Translations under genes and position numbers: made by a program
Shown here: positions 11,009-20,906 of the stretch, piece after piece
How positions within the stretch are numbered: position 1 is the stretch's first letter
How the letters are laid out: every line of letters starts with the position of its first letter
Assembly (NCBI GenBank): GCA_023213395.1
Contig: CM041465.1
Span: forward strand, 239,575,741 to 239,639,740
Reading direction: 5' to 3'
Source: Cycas panzhihuaensis
Lineage: Eukaryota; Cycadophyta
DNA: 64,000 nt
Notes under the pieces: model-generated
The model's database searches: none
What the model was told of the DNA's origin: nothing
Seen by the model: the letters and a program-made list of their open reading frames with translations, nothing else

Positions 11009-11520
11009 TGTTTCCCAACTATCAGGAATGGACTTGAGATGGGTTGACTTAGGTAAGCACAGGTATATACTTCTCACCTTTAGCTATTACTTGGTAAGTG
11101 TCATTTAGAGTGTTGTTTGATGCATGCCTGCTTGCCATTTATGTGATCGCATTACTTTCTTGCCTGATCACATTGCTTATGCCTGCCGCATATTATCCAG
11201 CCTATGACGACCCACCAAGGGGCACTTCTTAGCGAGCCATGCACCCCATATGGCACTCAACTACCCGCAATGCCTCCACAACTCCTTAAATGTCACTATT
11301 TATCGTGACCCGCTCATGTCAACGCTCTTGTCATCACTTTGAGTCTCCTTCTAGGTGTGATAGGAGCCCCCTGAGACTCGTCTCTCTCTGTCAGCCACTT
11401 GTCAACCACCTGGGCATGAGCTCCCAGCCTTCCCAACCTCTGCACACCCTTCTATTTGGATCTAGGCCTCAATTCTGCCTTAATTTTGACTTTAAGTCCT
11501 GCACCACTGCAAACTTAGCG

Positions 11521-11560
11521 GTACTGTGAAGTTTACCATGGTACTGTGAAGTTTGCCATG
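11521..11560. repeat. 20-bp tandem duplication inside gypsy B 3' LTR
   Basis: GTACTGTGAAGTTTACCATG at 11,521-11,540 is repeated with one change at 11,541-11,560. The 5' LTR has a single copy (8,560-8,580), so the duplication arose after insertion or in the parental copy. It duplicates half of the GGTACC-centred palindrome. Confidence 0.85.
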
Positions 11561-11625
11561 GTGCGACTGTTTAAACTCATTTTTTAAAATCGCCTCGGTG
11601 ATTCTTGCTCTTTCTACAGAATCGC

Positions 11626-11698
11626 CATGTGGCACCCTCGGGTACTCACCCTCACTGTAACCCTAAACGTTCGTTTAGGGTTAGGGTGAGTATAAAAC
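11626..11698 (+). promoter_or_regulatory. Gypsy B 3' LTR promoter block
   Basis: A G-box variant CATGTG (11,626-11,631) is followed by a 26-bp inverted repeat at 11,658-11,683, made of AACCCTAAACG and its reverse complement around TT, then TATAAAAC at 11,691-11,698. The inverted telo-box pair ends seven bases before the TATA box. Confidence 0.65.
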
Positions 11699-13599
11699 TC
11701 AAGAACTAAGCCATTTATTTAGCTTCTTGGTTCATTTTTTGCTCTCTACTCCAGCTCTCACTCTACAACCTTTACAGGATCTACTCCTCTGCTCTGGCTC
11801 CTCTTTCATAGGACACCTCGCATCTCGGGCCACTCTAGTAACCCAGCTCCCTTTTTGTAGGTCTATTTCGTAGAAGGAGGGTACTTGCAACATCTCAATA
11901 AGTAAACTCTAAGATCTTAGAGTTACATCCATGTTTACCTCCCCTTCAGCCTAGGTCTGAAAAGCCTGTTTGGCACAAGATTTTTCCCTCTGATTTTTGG
12001 TAGAATAAAGCTCTTTCCTTCTACTTCAAGGTACTCCTTTAAGGTCTTTTAAGTTTCCTTATTTTTTTTTTCTTTCTTTTGTAAGTAGTTCTGAGTCAAT
12101 CCTTGCTCCTATCCTTCCATTTCAGAGGAGCTTGCCTGTTGCTCCTTATTTTGCAGTACTTCTCATCTCTTTTCCCACAAGCTCACTTTAGGGTGGCTGT
12201 GTAAGAGGGCTATATAAGGACGAGCGAAGGGAGAAAGGTGGGATCAGTCCCCAAGGGTTTTACCCTTCCCTTCCTTCCTCTTCCACTTCATGCCTCTCTC
12301 TAGAGTTGGGCTAGGGATATTGAGAGCTTATTTCTAGTTCTAAAAACAGTGTTGGCAGCCCTTACCATGCTGGTTTCAAACCTACACTCTCAGGATTTGG
12401 GCATCACATAAGCCCCCAAACTCATCCTAGTCAGTTTATGATCCTTGGCTTGCCCTAACTTGACGATTTGCTGCCCATAGCACTTCGTCTCTTGGGTTTG
12501 TCTGTGCACCATTTTGTTGGTTTATTACCTCTTTTGTTTATTGTCCCATATAGCCATTGCATCCTGGTTTTTCCCCCATTGAGGCTACGTGGAGGTACTT
12601 ATGGGTAAGTTGGCCATTCCGAGGCTAACTTCCTCATCTTAGTCACAGCTTGGTATTGCTTTGATTTGAGTCTTGCTTGGAGGTTTTGGAGTAGAGTGTA
12701 ATATTTTTTAACTTGATTTATTAACTACTTCTTATATTTATATACATATTAGGCATATTTAGCAGCCCCCCCCTCTTTCGAGAGGGAGAAACCTTTGTTT
12801 TGTGCTTGCCAGGTTCGCAACAATGAAAGTACAAAGAAGGCAGACTTCTTGACAGGTTAGTCTCCAGCTAGTAGTACTTTTGTTTCCTTCTTTGCTCTTT
12901 TTTTCTGTTTCTTTCCTTTCACATGTTGGGGAAGGTAAGGTAGCCCCTCGTCCGTTCACAGTAACCATCGTCGACTAGCCCCACACCTGCGTGGTGAGTT
13001 CGAGTGGACGAGTGCGTAAAGAGTGGAAGGGCGCAATGTCCCAACCACGCTTCTTTTCTAAGTATTCCTTGTTCATTTTTTGTCCTTTTTTTTGCCGTAT
13101 TTCTTTTATGCATATATCGCATGCTAAAGACACATAGGAAATAAAAAGGGAATGAACTCATTCTTGCATTTATGAATTCTTTTATAGTTATTCACATCAT
13201 GTGTAGATAGGCCTTAGATGTGAGCCACACATCCCTTATGCCCCATCTAGCCCACACGTAGGACATCGCATCTCACACATGTCTGCTTGCACATTGCCTT
13301 CTCCCTCCTATGAGAAGGCCCAACTTCCTAGAGTCCCCCTTCCTCTTCCCAGCCATCCAAGGGGTAGGTGGGCCTCCTCTTTTGGGACAACCCAAGGCCT
13401 CGCCTTGCATCCTTTTTGGAAGGTTGCCCTAAGGAAATTGGGCACCATTCGTGGGTCCTAAATTTGCGTTCTAGCGCATAGATGCCCTACGTGGTGTTTC
13501 TCTCTTACTGTTAGGATCCCATACATAGCCCGGACATACCTTAACTAGCTACATCCTTCCAAGCATAGAAGACCATCCTGTAGATGCGATTCCAGAAAG

Positions 13600-14033
13600 G
13601 TATCAATCTTTATTATTGTAGAATGGAGAAAATGTACATAATCCTATAGCAGAGTGCTCACAACAATAACAACTAGCTGCCCAACTCCTCACAGTATATT
13701 TAACACTATCAACATAATGAAAAATACCCTAAATCGAGCTACATGAGAGGGTCATCCAAGGCACAAATCTTGACCATAGAATCTAGGGTATTTTGAGCGA
13801 ATGACCCTAATTCTCTTTATAATTTAATATACTTTCAGGTGCTAAATTTTTGGGTCAGGGGCTCTCACCCTGAACCTCCTCTTTGTGGGGGGTATTCCAT
13901 ACCCCCCGTACTCCCCTAGCCAAGGGGGGATCACACCCCTCTTGGAACCCCCTCAGGAAGGTTTGGGGGGGAAACCACACTGCCAACATGTCAAAATTTT
14001 AGCCTCCAACCATTATTGTCACATTACCTAATA
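13600..14033 (-). repeat. Copia 1 5' LTR, high-coordinate part (U3 side)
   Basis: It resumes exactly after gypsy B and aligns with 3,365-3,797 of the 3' LTR. The LTR start has decayed from TG to TA (plus-strand CCTAATA). Together with 7,834-8,047 it rebuilds a 648-bp LTR. Confidence 0.92.
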
Positions 14034-14543
14034 GGTTGCCCCTCTATGTAGACCTAAAGGAATAACTCACTGACTACCTCCTCTAGTAGCCTTGTCATCT
14101 CTCCTACTCTTTCTAAACCACACATACCATATGTCAGTCTAACAAATATATATGTAAAAGCATTAAAATTAAATCAAATAAACCATCTAAGTAGCTAGTG
14201 ATTGAAAATATGTCACGTCAAGATAGTGTTTTACCTCCTTGGATGGTTGGCTCCTCTACTATCATAATCACCTCCTCTACAGGAGCTCCCTCTATGCTAC
14301 CTTTGCCTTCTCTACCTTTAGCACTATCTCACCCACTTCTTGGGATATTAGGGCACCTCCTACCTCTAATCATCCCTCCCTAAGAACTCCTCCCTTTGTT
14401 GTGGTTATCACCACCTCTGTTAGTGCTACTGAAGCTCTACCTATAGCTCTCCCTCTACTTGCTAGCATGTGTTATGGTCTAACTCTCCTCACAGGCACTG
14501 ATGGGCTTGCCTCACCACATGTAGTCCTTGATGAGCCTGCCCC
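14034..14543 (-). pseudogene. Gypsy E fragment, continued: antisense PMD-gene region
   Basis: It aligns with 28,812-29,230 of gypsy A and with the reverse complement of 59,330-59,630 in gypsy F. Example landmarks are GGTTGCCCCTCT at 14,034 and TAAGTAGCTAGTGATTGAAA near 14,187. It covers a length-variable AT-rich interval (about 14,090-14,200), a possible intron, and a proline/serine-rich part of the antisense gene. It stops abruptly near 14,543 in ATGTTATCA, where copia 2 sequence begins. The long plus-strand frames here are shadows of the antisense gene. Confidence 0.7.
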
Positions 14544-15846
14544 AATGTTATCAAGAAGCAGTAGATGATATCCATGGTGATAAGTGGAAAAGGGCTATGT
14601 AGGAAGAGATAGATGCTTTGAAGAAAAATAATTCATAGGACTTGGTAGAACTTCTACATTGCAGGACGACTGTTGGTTGCAAGTGGGTTTTAAAAAAGAA
14701 AACAGATGTTGATGCAAAGGTTGATAAATACAGGGCAAGACTGGTGGCTAAAGGTTTTACACAGAAAATAGGTATTGACTTTCATGAGATCTTTTCACCA
14801 GTTGTCAAACATGTTTCAATTAAAGTGTTGTTAGCATTGGTAGCTTCTTTCAATTTGGAGTTAGAGAAGTTAGATGTAAAAATAACTTTTCTACATGGAG
14901 ATTTAGATGAGAAGATCTATATGGATCAACCAGAAGGGTTTGTACAAGATGGTAGGAAAAGACTTGTTTGTCAGCTCAGGAAATCATTATGTGGCCTAAA
15001 GCAATCACCCAGGTAGTGGTACAAGAAGTTTGATGCCTTCATGAAGAGCCAACATTTCAAAAGAAGTGAGTATAATTATTGTGTTTACTTTAAATTTATA
15101 GACAATAGATTATTCATTATCTTGGTATTATATGTTGATGACATGCTGGTTACAAGTAAGAGCATGAAAGAAATCAATAAACTAAAGGCTCAATTGGTTA
15201 GGAATTTTGATATGAAGGATATAAGAGCTCCAAAATAAATCTTAGGCATGGAGATACACAGAGACAGGAAAAATAGTAAGCTATGGTTATCACAGCAGAA
15301 TATATGGAGAAGGTGCTAACTAGGTTTAGAATGGAAAATGTGAAACCAGTGAGTATCCCATTAGCTTCCCACTTCAAGCTTTCTTCGAATATGAGTCCTA
15401 GTAGTGAAGAAGAAAATGCTTATATGTCTCATGTGCCTTATGCCAGTGTAGTAGGAAGTTTGATGTAGGCCATGGTATGTACAAGACCTAATATTTCACA
15501 TGCAGTTAGTGTAGTTAGTAGGTTTATAGCAAATCCAGGAAAGGAACATTGGGCTATAGTGAAATGGGTGCTTTGGTATTTGAGAGGTATGAGTGACTGC
15601 TATATCACCTTTAGAGGTACAAGTAATCAAGTTTGTGGATATGTCGATTCAAACTTTGCAGGAGATTTAGACAAAATAAGGTCTACTTCAAGTTATGTTT
15701 TTACTCTTGCAAATGGTCCTGTTAGTTGGACGTCCAAATTACAGAGCATAATTACACTGTCAACCATGGAAGTTGAATATGTTGTTGTAGAACATGCTTA
15801 CAAAGAAGCAGCCTGGTTACAGGGTCTATTGGTTGAGCTTGGAAGG
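14544..15846 (+). pseudogene. Copia 2 reverse transcriptase and pre-RNase H region, broken
   Basis: The plus-strand frame from 14,642 reads VGCKWVLKKKTDVDAKVDKY, then RARLVAKGFTQKIGIDFHEI, and later LDVKITFLHGD and LRKSLCGLKQSPR. It then breaks at TAG (CCCAGG-TAG, about 15,014). The next frame (15,041-15,238) holds the catalytic YVDDMLV near 15,130-15,150. Later frames hold NPGKEHW and GDLDKIRSTSSYVFTLANG. The same internal stop after the PR of LKQSPR occurs in copia 3 (about 42,007), so the stop was present in a shared parent or arose twice by G-to-A change of TGG. Gypsy A enters in the RNase H region. Confidence 0.9.
15842..15846. repeat. Target-site duplication of gypsy A (left; right copy 34,709-34,713)
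   Basis: GAAGG stands immediately before TGTTTCCCGG and immediately after the final GCGCGTCCA. Removing 15,847-34,713 restores a continuous copia alignment to 42,830-42,860. The boundary is therefore exact. Confidence 0.95.
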
Positions 15847-18403
15847 TGTTTCCCGGCTTCCGGGAATGGATACGGAATCACCGACTCAGGTAAGTGCAGG
15901 TATGTCTCTCGTATTATCATCGCTTTCTTTTACTGGATGTTTGCTTGAGTATCTACATAGGTATGACCTTGTGGGCGACCTTGTAGTCGTCCACACTTAC
16001 TTTTAGCCTATGACGACTATAGCAGGAGCACACTCCCAGCGAGTGTGGCACCCTGGTGACCGTATTACTTCCCGCATCTGCCCTCCTCGCTCTAGGATCC
16101 ACTAGGTTCGCACCACCTCCGCCCGTGTGATGACTCATCATCGTTTGGTCAACTTGCCACCCCACTCGAGCCCTATTTTTGCTCCTTTGGACTCGTTTTG
16201 TTAGCTTGTTAGCTCCCGGGTAGGTGTTTTAGCGTTACATTAGCCTTTTTCATCATCGCCCTTTAACTGGGTGGTTGGTGGGCCCCGATTTAGCTCTGAG
16301 TGCGTCTGCTAGATTTTTCGCGATCTGGCGGAATATCATGATGCGAAATTCTCGTGATACTGTTGTCTCAGGTTGTTTTTAAAAATCCGCCGTGGCAATT
16401 TCGCATTTATTGCGAAACTGCCACGTGGCTCGCACTTTATTTCTCTTCCAGCTACGCCCTAATCGTACGCTTTAGGGTTTTGATTGAGTACTTAAGCCCT
16501 TTTTGGATCATTTTCAAGGATCTTTTTTGCTCACTTTTGGAATTGCTCTCAAGGAAACACTCTCCTGCTCTGCTTCTCTCTGCTTTGCTTTGCATCAATC
16601 GGACTGCACCCTTCATCTGCGCCCGACTCTCCTTTGGCGTGGTGAGACATTCTCGGCCCTCAAACGCCTTGGAGAGGCTCCTTTGAAGTGGTTTCAGTGG
16701 TCTTCGCCCAGCGATCCATAAGCGCCCCAAGTGCAGTGTTTCCGTCACACCTCCGTAGCGGGGCCTCAAACTGCTCTGCCCGGATCTGGGGTGATTTATC
16801 GGTCCCTCCCGCCGCCCTTTGGCTGAGGCAAATCCCTTGCCTCTTCTCTTTAGGTATTCCTTGTTTTTATGCTTGTTTTCTTGTGATATTCATGCTTCAG
16901 CTTATTTGCTCTTACTTGTTGCTTGAGAGTTGGTTGTCCTCCCTTTTGGGGGCTGTTATACCACTCTCCTCATGCTCCTTACTGCGTTCTTGTCAAGGCG
17001 GTGTGGAGGGGTTGCATAGGTTTTGGAGAGGAGCTGGGTGGATTCCGTACCACCTTCCACGCTCCTAGGCGGCTCTTAGCCCCCAAAACCTCCCTCTCGC
17101 CCGTCTTGTCCTTGGCTTGCAAACAAGGGTTTGAAGGCTCCTTTGGTTGCCCAAACCCGGTCTTTGTCACAAGTTGCGTTGATTTGGAACCTTTTGCTCA
17201 GTTTGGGCATCACTCATAAGTCCCAACCGGTTTCTTGCTCCACCTTTCTTCCCCGGGTCACCCGGTTTGCTCCTCATAGCATCCCGGTTCGCCGTGGGTA
17301 CCCTTGGGTCTCTCTTTGCCCCTTTTTGCTGCCATTTTCTAGCCCTTGCTCTTGACTTTCTCCTCGCTGCCTCGTGGCTCTTGGGGAGAGGTTTGGGCAT
17401 CGTTTGCGGGAGGTAGGCCACTCTGAGGCTTACCCAATCGTTTACTTTCACTTTGGTCACTTTCTTTTGATACTTTCATTGTTGGATTAGCACTAACGCA
17501 TGTATATTCAAATTCTCGTTTATGTTATTTAGGCATATATTGTTAGAGTTTTTTGTGTTGCATGTTAGTGCTCTTCCTTCGGGAAGAGAAAGAGACCGCT
17601 ATTACTTGCAGGTACTTGGGAAGCGTGGAGCGCATCGCCCATGAGCCTAGCTATCGGTAAGCACCTTCGTATGCGTTATGTTTTCACGCTACTTCATTTC
17701 TTAGTTAGCGCTTCCTTTCTTTCTTGGCATCGTATTTGATTTTCCGGGGAAGGTAAGGAAGCCCCCCTCTTCGTCCACCGCAATATCTCACATCGAGTAC
17801 GTCGCGCAGAGTGGTTGGGTGCTCCTCGAGAAGGTTACTTCGTTTCGCACGCCTTCGCTCCAGGTGCACGCTTCGTTCCCCTCCGCTACCCTTTCTTTTC
17901 CTTTTATTTCTTTCGTAGTAATTAGTACACTGAAGGATAAAAGGGGAAAATTGGTTTGGTACTTGTTTGCGATTCGTTTGTCTTGTTTCATGCATCTTTA
18001 TCATTCGTAGGAAAGATTGTAGGAGTCCTCCTCTCCCCTACCTTTCCTCCTCTCTCCTTAACCACACGAGTGCCTTGCTTCGCATCACTTTCGTGCTAGG
18101 GTTGTGTAGGATTGCTCTTGACCTGTCTCCATTAGGTCTTCTCTTCCCCTTCCGCCACCCAAGGGTGGAGGGTCCTATTCCTGTGTCAACCCAGTTTTGC
18201 CCTATGCACCTTCACCCCTTATTCGAAGTGGTGAAGGGTCACCCGATAGTAGCCATACTCCATTGCAGATCTCGAACTCGGCCTCCCGCAAGACGGGCAC
18301 TCTGCGTGGTAGTTACCCATCTTTTAGGTCCCACCTTCTATCATTCCACCACTCACTCACCCTTACACCTATCAGTTAGGTAGTTATCCCAGCAGGCGGC
18401 CCA
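15847..18403 (+). repeat. Gypsy A 5' LTR (about 2,557 bp)
   Basis: It runs from TGTTTCCCGGCTTCC to GGCGGCCCA and aligns along its whole length to 32,192-34,708. Agreement is very high over 15,870-16,300 and 17,220-18,050. It is patchy and indel-rich over about 16,550-17,220 and again near the end, where about 70 bp (18,170-18,235) have no partner in the 3' LTR. It includes the lineage block CCTATGACGAC at about 16,007. Confidence 0.93.
16422..16477 (+). promoter_or_regulatory. Gypsy A 5' LTR G-box and telo-box pair
   Basis: CACGTG at 16,422-16,427 is followed by an inverted pair (CCCTAA ... TTAGGG) at 16,457-16,477. The 3' LTR repeats both (32,763-32,768; 32,798-32,818). No canonical TATA box follows at the spacing seen in gypsy B. 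GAGTACTTAAG (about 16,485-16,495) is the nearest AT-rich word. Confidence 0.55.
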
Positions 18404-18423
18404 TCGGGCGACCATCTGGGACC
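18404..18423 (+). promoter_or_regulatory. Gypsy A primer-binding site
   Basis: GGGCGACCATCTGGGACC lies two bases inside the LTR. Gypsy D has the closely related TAGCGACCATAATGGGGACC at the same place, so the ancestral form probably began TGGCGACCAT and ended TGGGGACC. This type is complementary to a tRNA 3' end carrying CCA. The tRNA species was not assigned. Confidence 0.65.
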
Positions 18424-18576
18424 GCCAAGAAGGGAGCTAGTTTCGCTCTCTTCGGTTGGTTTCGCTACTCTTGTGTGATCCTTTTCATACTTATCTCGAT
18501 CTCCACGTTGGGTAACCCCCCAACGCGTGTGTTTTACCGCTCTTTCTCCTTTCCTAACATTGTCGGTTGACCTTGC

Positions 18577-20882
18577 ATGCGGCGTTTCTCTCATCGTTTG
18601 CGCGGTCTACCTCCTTTGTTAGAGGACCCTGAGTATCGCCTTCTTGCCTCGTCGGATTCCGATCCGACTATGGAGGGATACTCTTCCGATTGGACCTACC
18701 ATACTTCAGCCATGGAAACCCATGCCTTTCCTCCTGTTATTCCCGGGTCCACCCAAGAGGGTGACGACCCCCTTTATTATCCAAACGACCAACCCCTTTC
18801 TTTCGATGCTCATCCTTCTACCCACGCCGTAGAAGGACCCGTTCCTCTTGAGGGTTGCCACGTAGTTGGCAATTCTTATGAGGAACGTTCCGAGGATCCT
18901 ACCTTGTTTGAGGTTCCGATCACCTCTTACGAGTGTGTTGGGACTCCTCCTGTCGACGTAGTTAAAGCTTTCAACGAGTGTTGCCGCGCAACACGCTTGC
19001 AACCGCGTCCTAGGTGGTTTGAGGATGTTCTTCGTGGAGGGGCCTCTTCCTCTTCCGCTCCCCCACCTCATGCCTCATCCTCGTCCACCCTTCCTATGAC
19101 CACAAATCCCTTCGTGCCTACACGTACATCCCACTCGTTCCCTGCAGTGGGGGCGTGCATGGCACCTTCTGTCCCTCATCAAGGTCCTAATGCCTTATGA
19201 TCTTCTTGTGGTATGTCTTTCCCTCAATTGAGGGTTAGCATACCCGCTCTTAATCAAACTGATGTGCCATCCCCTAATGTGGCGCATACCGTCCCTAGTA
19301 GGCCTATTGGCCCTACTAGCTTTCCAACCACTAGTCATGTGGGATCCGCTCCCACGCATCTTCCAGCCCAGCACGTTGGTGCTTCCTTCTACGTTCCCCC
19401 AGGATATACCTCTCAACCTTGGGGGCAGGGTAGAGGAAGTCATCTTCCCGTTTATGGGGTGGATCCGCTACACCCATATGGGGTTGCTCCACCTACGGGT
19501 GGCCCATATGGGCAAAACCCGGTTCCACATCCGTCTTGCCCTTCTTCCAACGCAATCCCATCCGTTGTGCCTTCGCAAGGGAACCTGACTCCCTTCCAAG
19601 GCACCTACCCCCATGCCTCTTTTCAGCAAGGGGCGCTTCCTCAAGGAGGGATGGGTGTTCCACCCCCATCCGCTCCTTATGCGCTACCTACTTCGACATT
19701 CGTTGATCCTACAGTTCAGGCAAGGGTGCGCCCCTTCATGGACTTTAGGTCAACCCCTCTTTCGGTTGAGGCGTTGCAAACCAACTTGCCGCCTCATCCC
19801 CCTGAAGTTCCTAGATTCGATGGAACTTCGTCGCAAGACCCGGCGGAGCATGTCCGTAGTTTTTCTATGGCATGCATCGATTACTGGGCTTACGACCATA
19901 TTTTGATGAAACTGTTCCCGAGATCCTTGCAGGGTGACACCCTCAAATGGTTCTACCGTCTCCCTGCCCATTCAATCCATTCATTCCAGCAATTAGTGGA
20001 TGAGTTCATCAACTATTTTGATGTAGCTCGTCCATTCAAGAGCGGAATGAAGTCTCTTCTTTTGCTCAAACAAGGTCACAATGAGATGAATCGTGACTTT
20101 GTGTGGCGATTCCATGACTTGATCCACTCCACTAAGGCAACATTGCCCGAGGAGCTGAAGCGAGACCTATTCGTCAATGCGCTTCATCCCGAAGTTCACG
20201 TGGAAGTCCTCAAGATGGGGGCGACCACATGTGATTCCGCGATCGCCAAGTGCTTGGCATTGGAGGCTATTGAGATCCAAGCGGGTCTTAAGAAACCTCT
20301 TAAGCCCTCACAACGCCGTGAGGCACCACCCCCTACCAAGGATACCAAACCTTCCCAGCCGACGCGGTCTTCCTCTCATCCTACCGAGAGGACTTTAGAC
20401 CCTCTCACATCGTTTATCGCTCATTCGAGCATACGATGAAGGAGCTCAAGCTTCAAGATCCTTCATCTCCTACATCAAATAAGCAAGTCCAACAAACTAC
20501 CCAAGCTCCTCTTCCCAGGAATGGAAACGCCCAGTCCTCTCAAGTGAGGAGGTCTGACCCTCCGCTTGAGAAGAAGTGGTGCTCCATTCATGGGGATTGC
20601 TTCCACGACGATTTGCGTTGTAGGGCCCAGCATCCAAAGGATGCCCCTCAATGTGATTCTTCTCCCAAACGGGCCTCAAGGCCTAATTTGGATCAACCAG
20701 TTCATAAGGATCTGTTCCCTAAGCACGGGGAACGTGATCGCAATACCCAAACCAAGAACAACCGTAATCGAGGAAGATCGCCTGATCCCCGTCCTTCCCG
20801 CGATAAAGGGAAGGGCGCTCGGAATTCTTCTTCCTCTTCTCGTTCTCCTAGCCGTCGCACCCCATCGCCTTCACGACCCTAA
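18577..20882 (+). pseudogene. Gypsy A gag, one stop and one frameshift
   Basis: One frame runs from ATG 18,577 through a proline/serine-rich N-terminal half. It is broken by TGA at 19,198-19,200 and continues to 20,439. The Retrotrans_gag core lies at about 19,800-20,280 (RFDGTSSQDPAEHV, then LKWFYRLP, then LVDEFINYFD, then LFVNALHPEV). A frameshift at about 20,405-20,420 moves into the frame ending at 20,882. That frame starts with RSFEHTMKEL, continuous in gypsy D (RSFECMMKEL), and holds the zinc-binding motif KKWCSIHGDCFHDDLRC, a C-H-C/H-C short finger like those of Tat/Athila gags. The tail is an arginine/serine-rich basic stretch. Gag would form the particle and bind element RNA. Confidence 0.9.
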
Positions 20883-20906
20883 TGTGGGGAAGAAGGTGAT
20901 CCGATT

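Larger units (their letters stand above)
8048..13594 (+). mobile_element. Gypsy B: internally deleted Ty3/gypsy element, TSD GAAAG
   Basis: The element is bounded by GAAAG at 8,043-8,047 and 13,595-13,599, a perfect 5-bp target duplication. It has a deleted 5' LTR (8,048-9,430), 1.6 kb of internal DNA (9,431-11,008) and a full 3' LTR (11,009-13,594). Gag, protease, RT, integrase and the PMD gene are all missing. Only the promoter-like leader, the second RNase H gene and the polypurine tract remain. The internal part aligns with 30,600-32,191 of gypsy A. It cannot move without help, but the retained gene is the least broken aRNH in the window. Confidence 0.93.
11009..13594 (+). repeat. Gypsy B 3' LTR (2,586 bp)
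   Basis: It starts TGTTTCCCAACTATC and ends GCGATTCCA, followed by the target duplication GAAAG. LTRs of A (ending GCGTCCA) and D (ending GATTCCA on the minus strand) have related ends. The LTR at 62,245-64,000 (gypsy H, minus strand) is the closest relative, with long near-matches to the reverse complement of 13,100-13,590. Confidence 0.93.
3151..14033 (-). mobile_element. Copia 1: Ty1/copia (Tnt1/Tork-like) retrotransposon, split by gypsy B
   Basis: This is a complete but dead Ty1/copia element on the minus strand. The low-end 3' LTR (3,151-3,797) matches the high-end 5' LTR, which is split in two (7,834-8,047 and 13,600-14,033) by gypsy B. Gag, protease, integrase, RT and RNase H follow in the copia order, with integrase before RT, and a methionine-tRNA primer site is present. 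Without B the element is about 5.3 kb. Flanks GGCTA (3,146-3,150) and GGTTG (14,034-14,038) are a diverged target duplication. The uninterrupted homologue in gypsy A reads GGTTG at the same point (about 28,812). Many stops and transitions mark it as old. Confidence 0.93.

Noticed and set aside
11658-11683. CCCTAAA/TTTAGGG words as interstitial telomere sequence
   Set aside because: There is only one inverted pair per LTR and no tandem run. The position next to the TATA box fits a promoter element better.
14198-14568. Plus-strand frames of 61 and 109 codons before copia 2
   Set aside because: They lie in the gypsy E PMD fragment, whose conserved reading is on the other strand. The frame also runs across the E/copia 2 junction.
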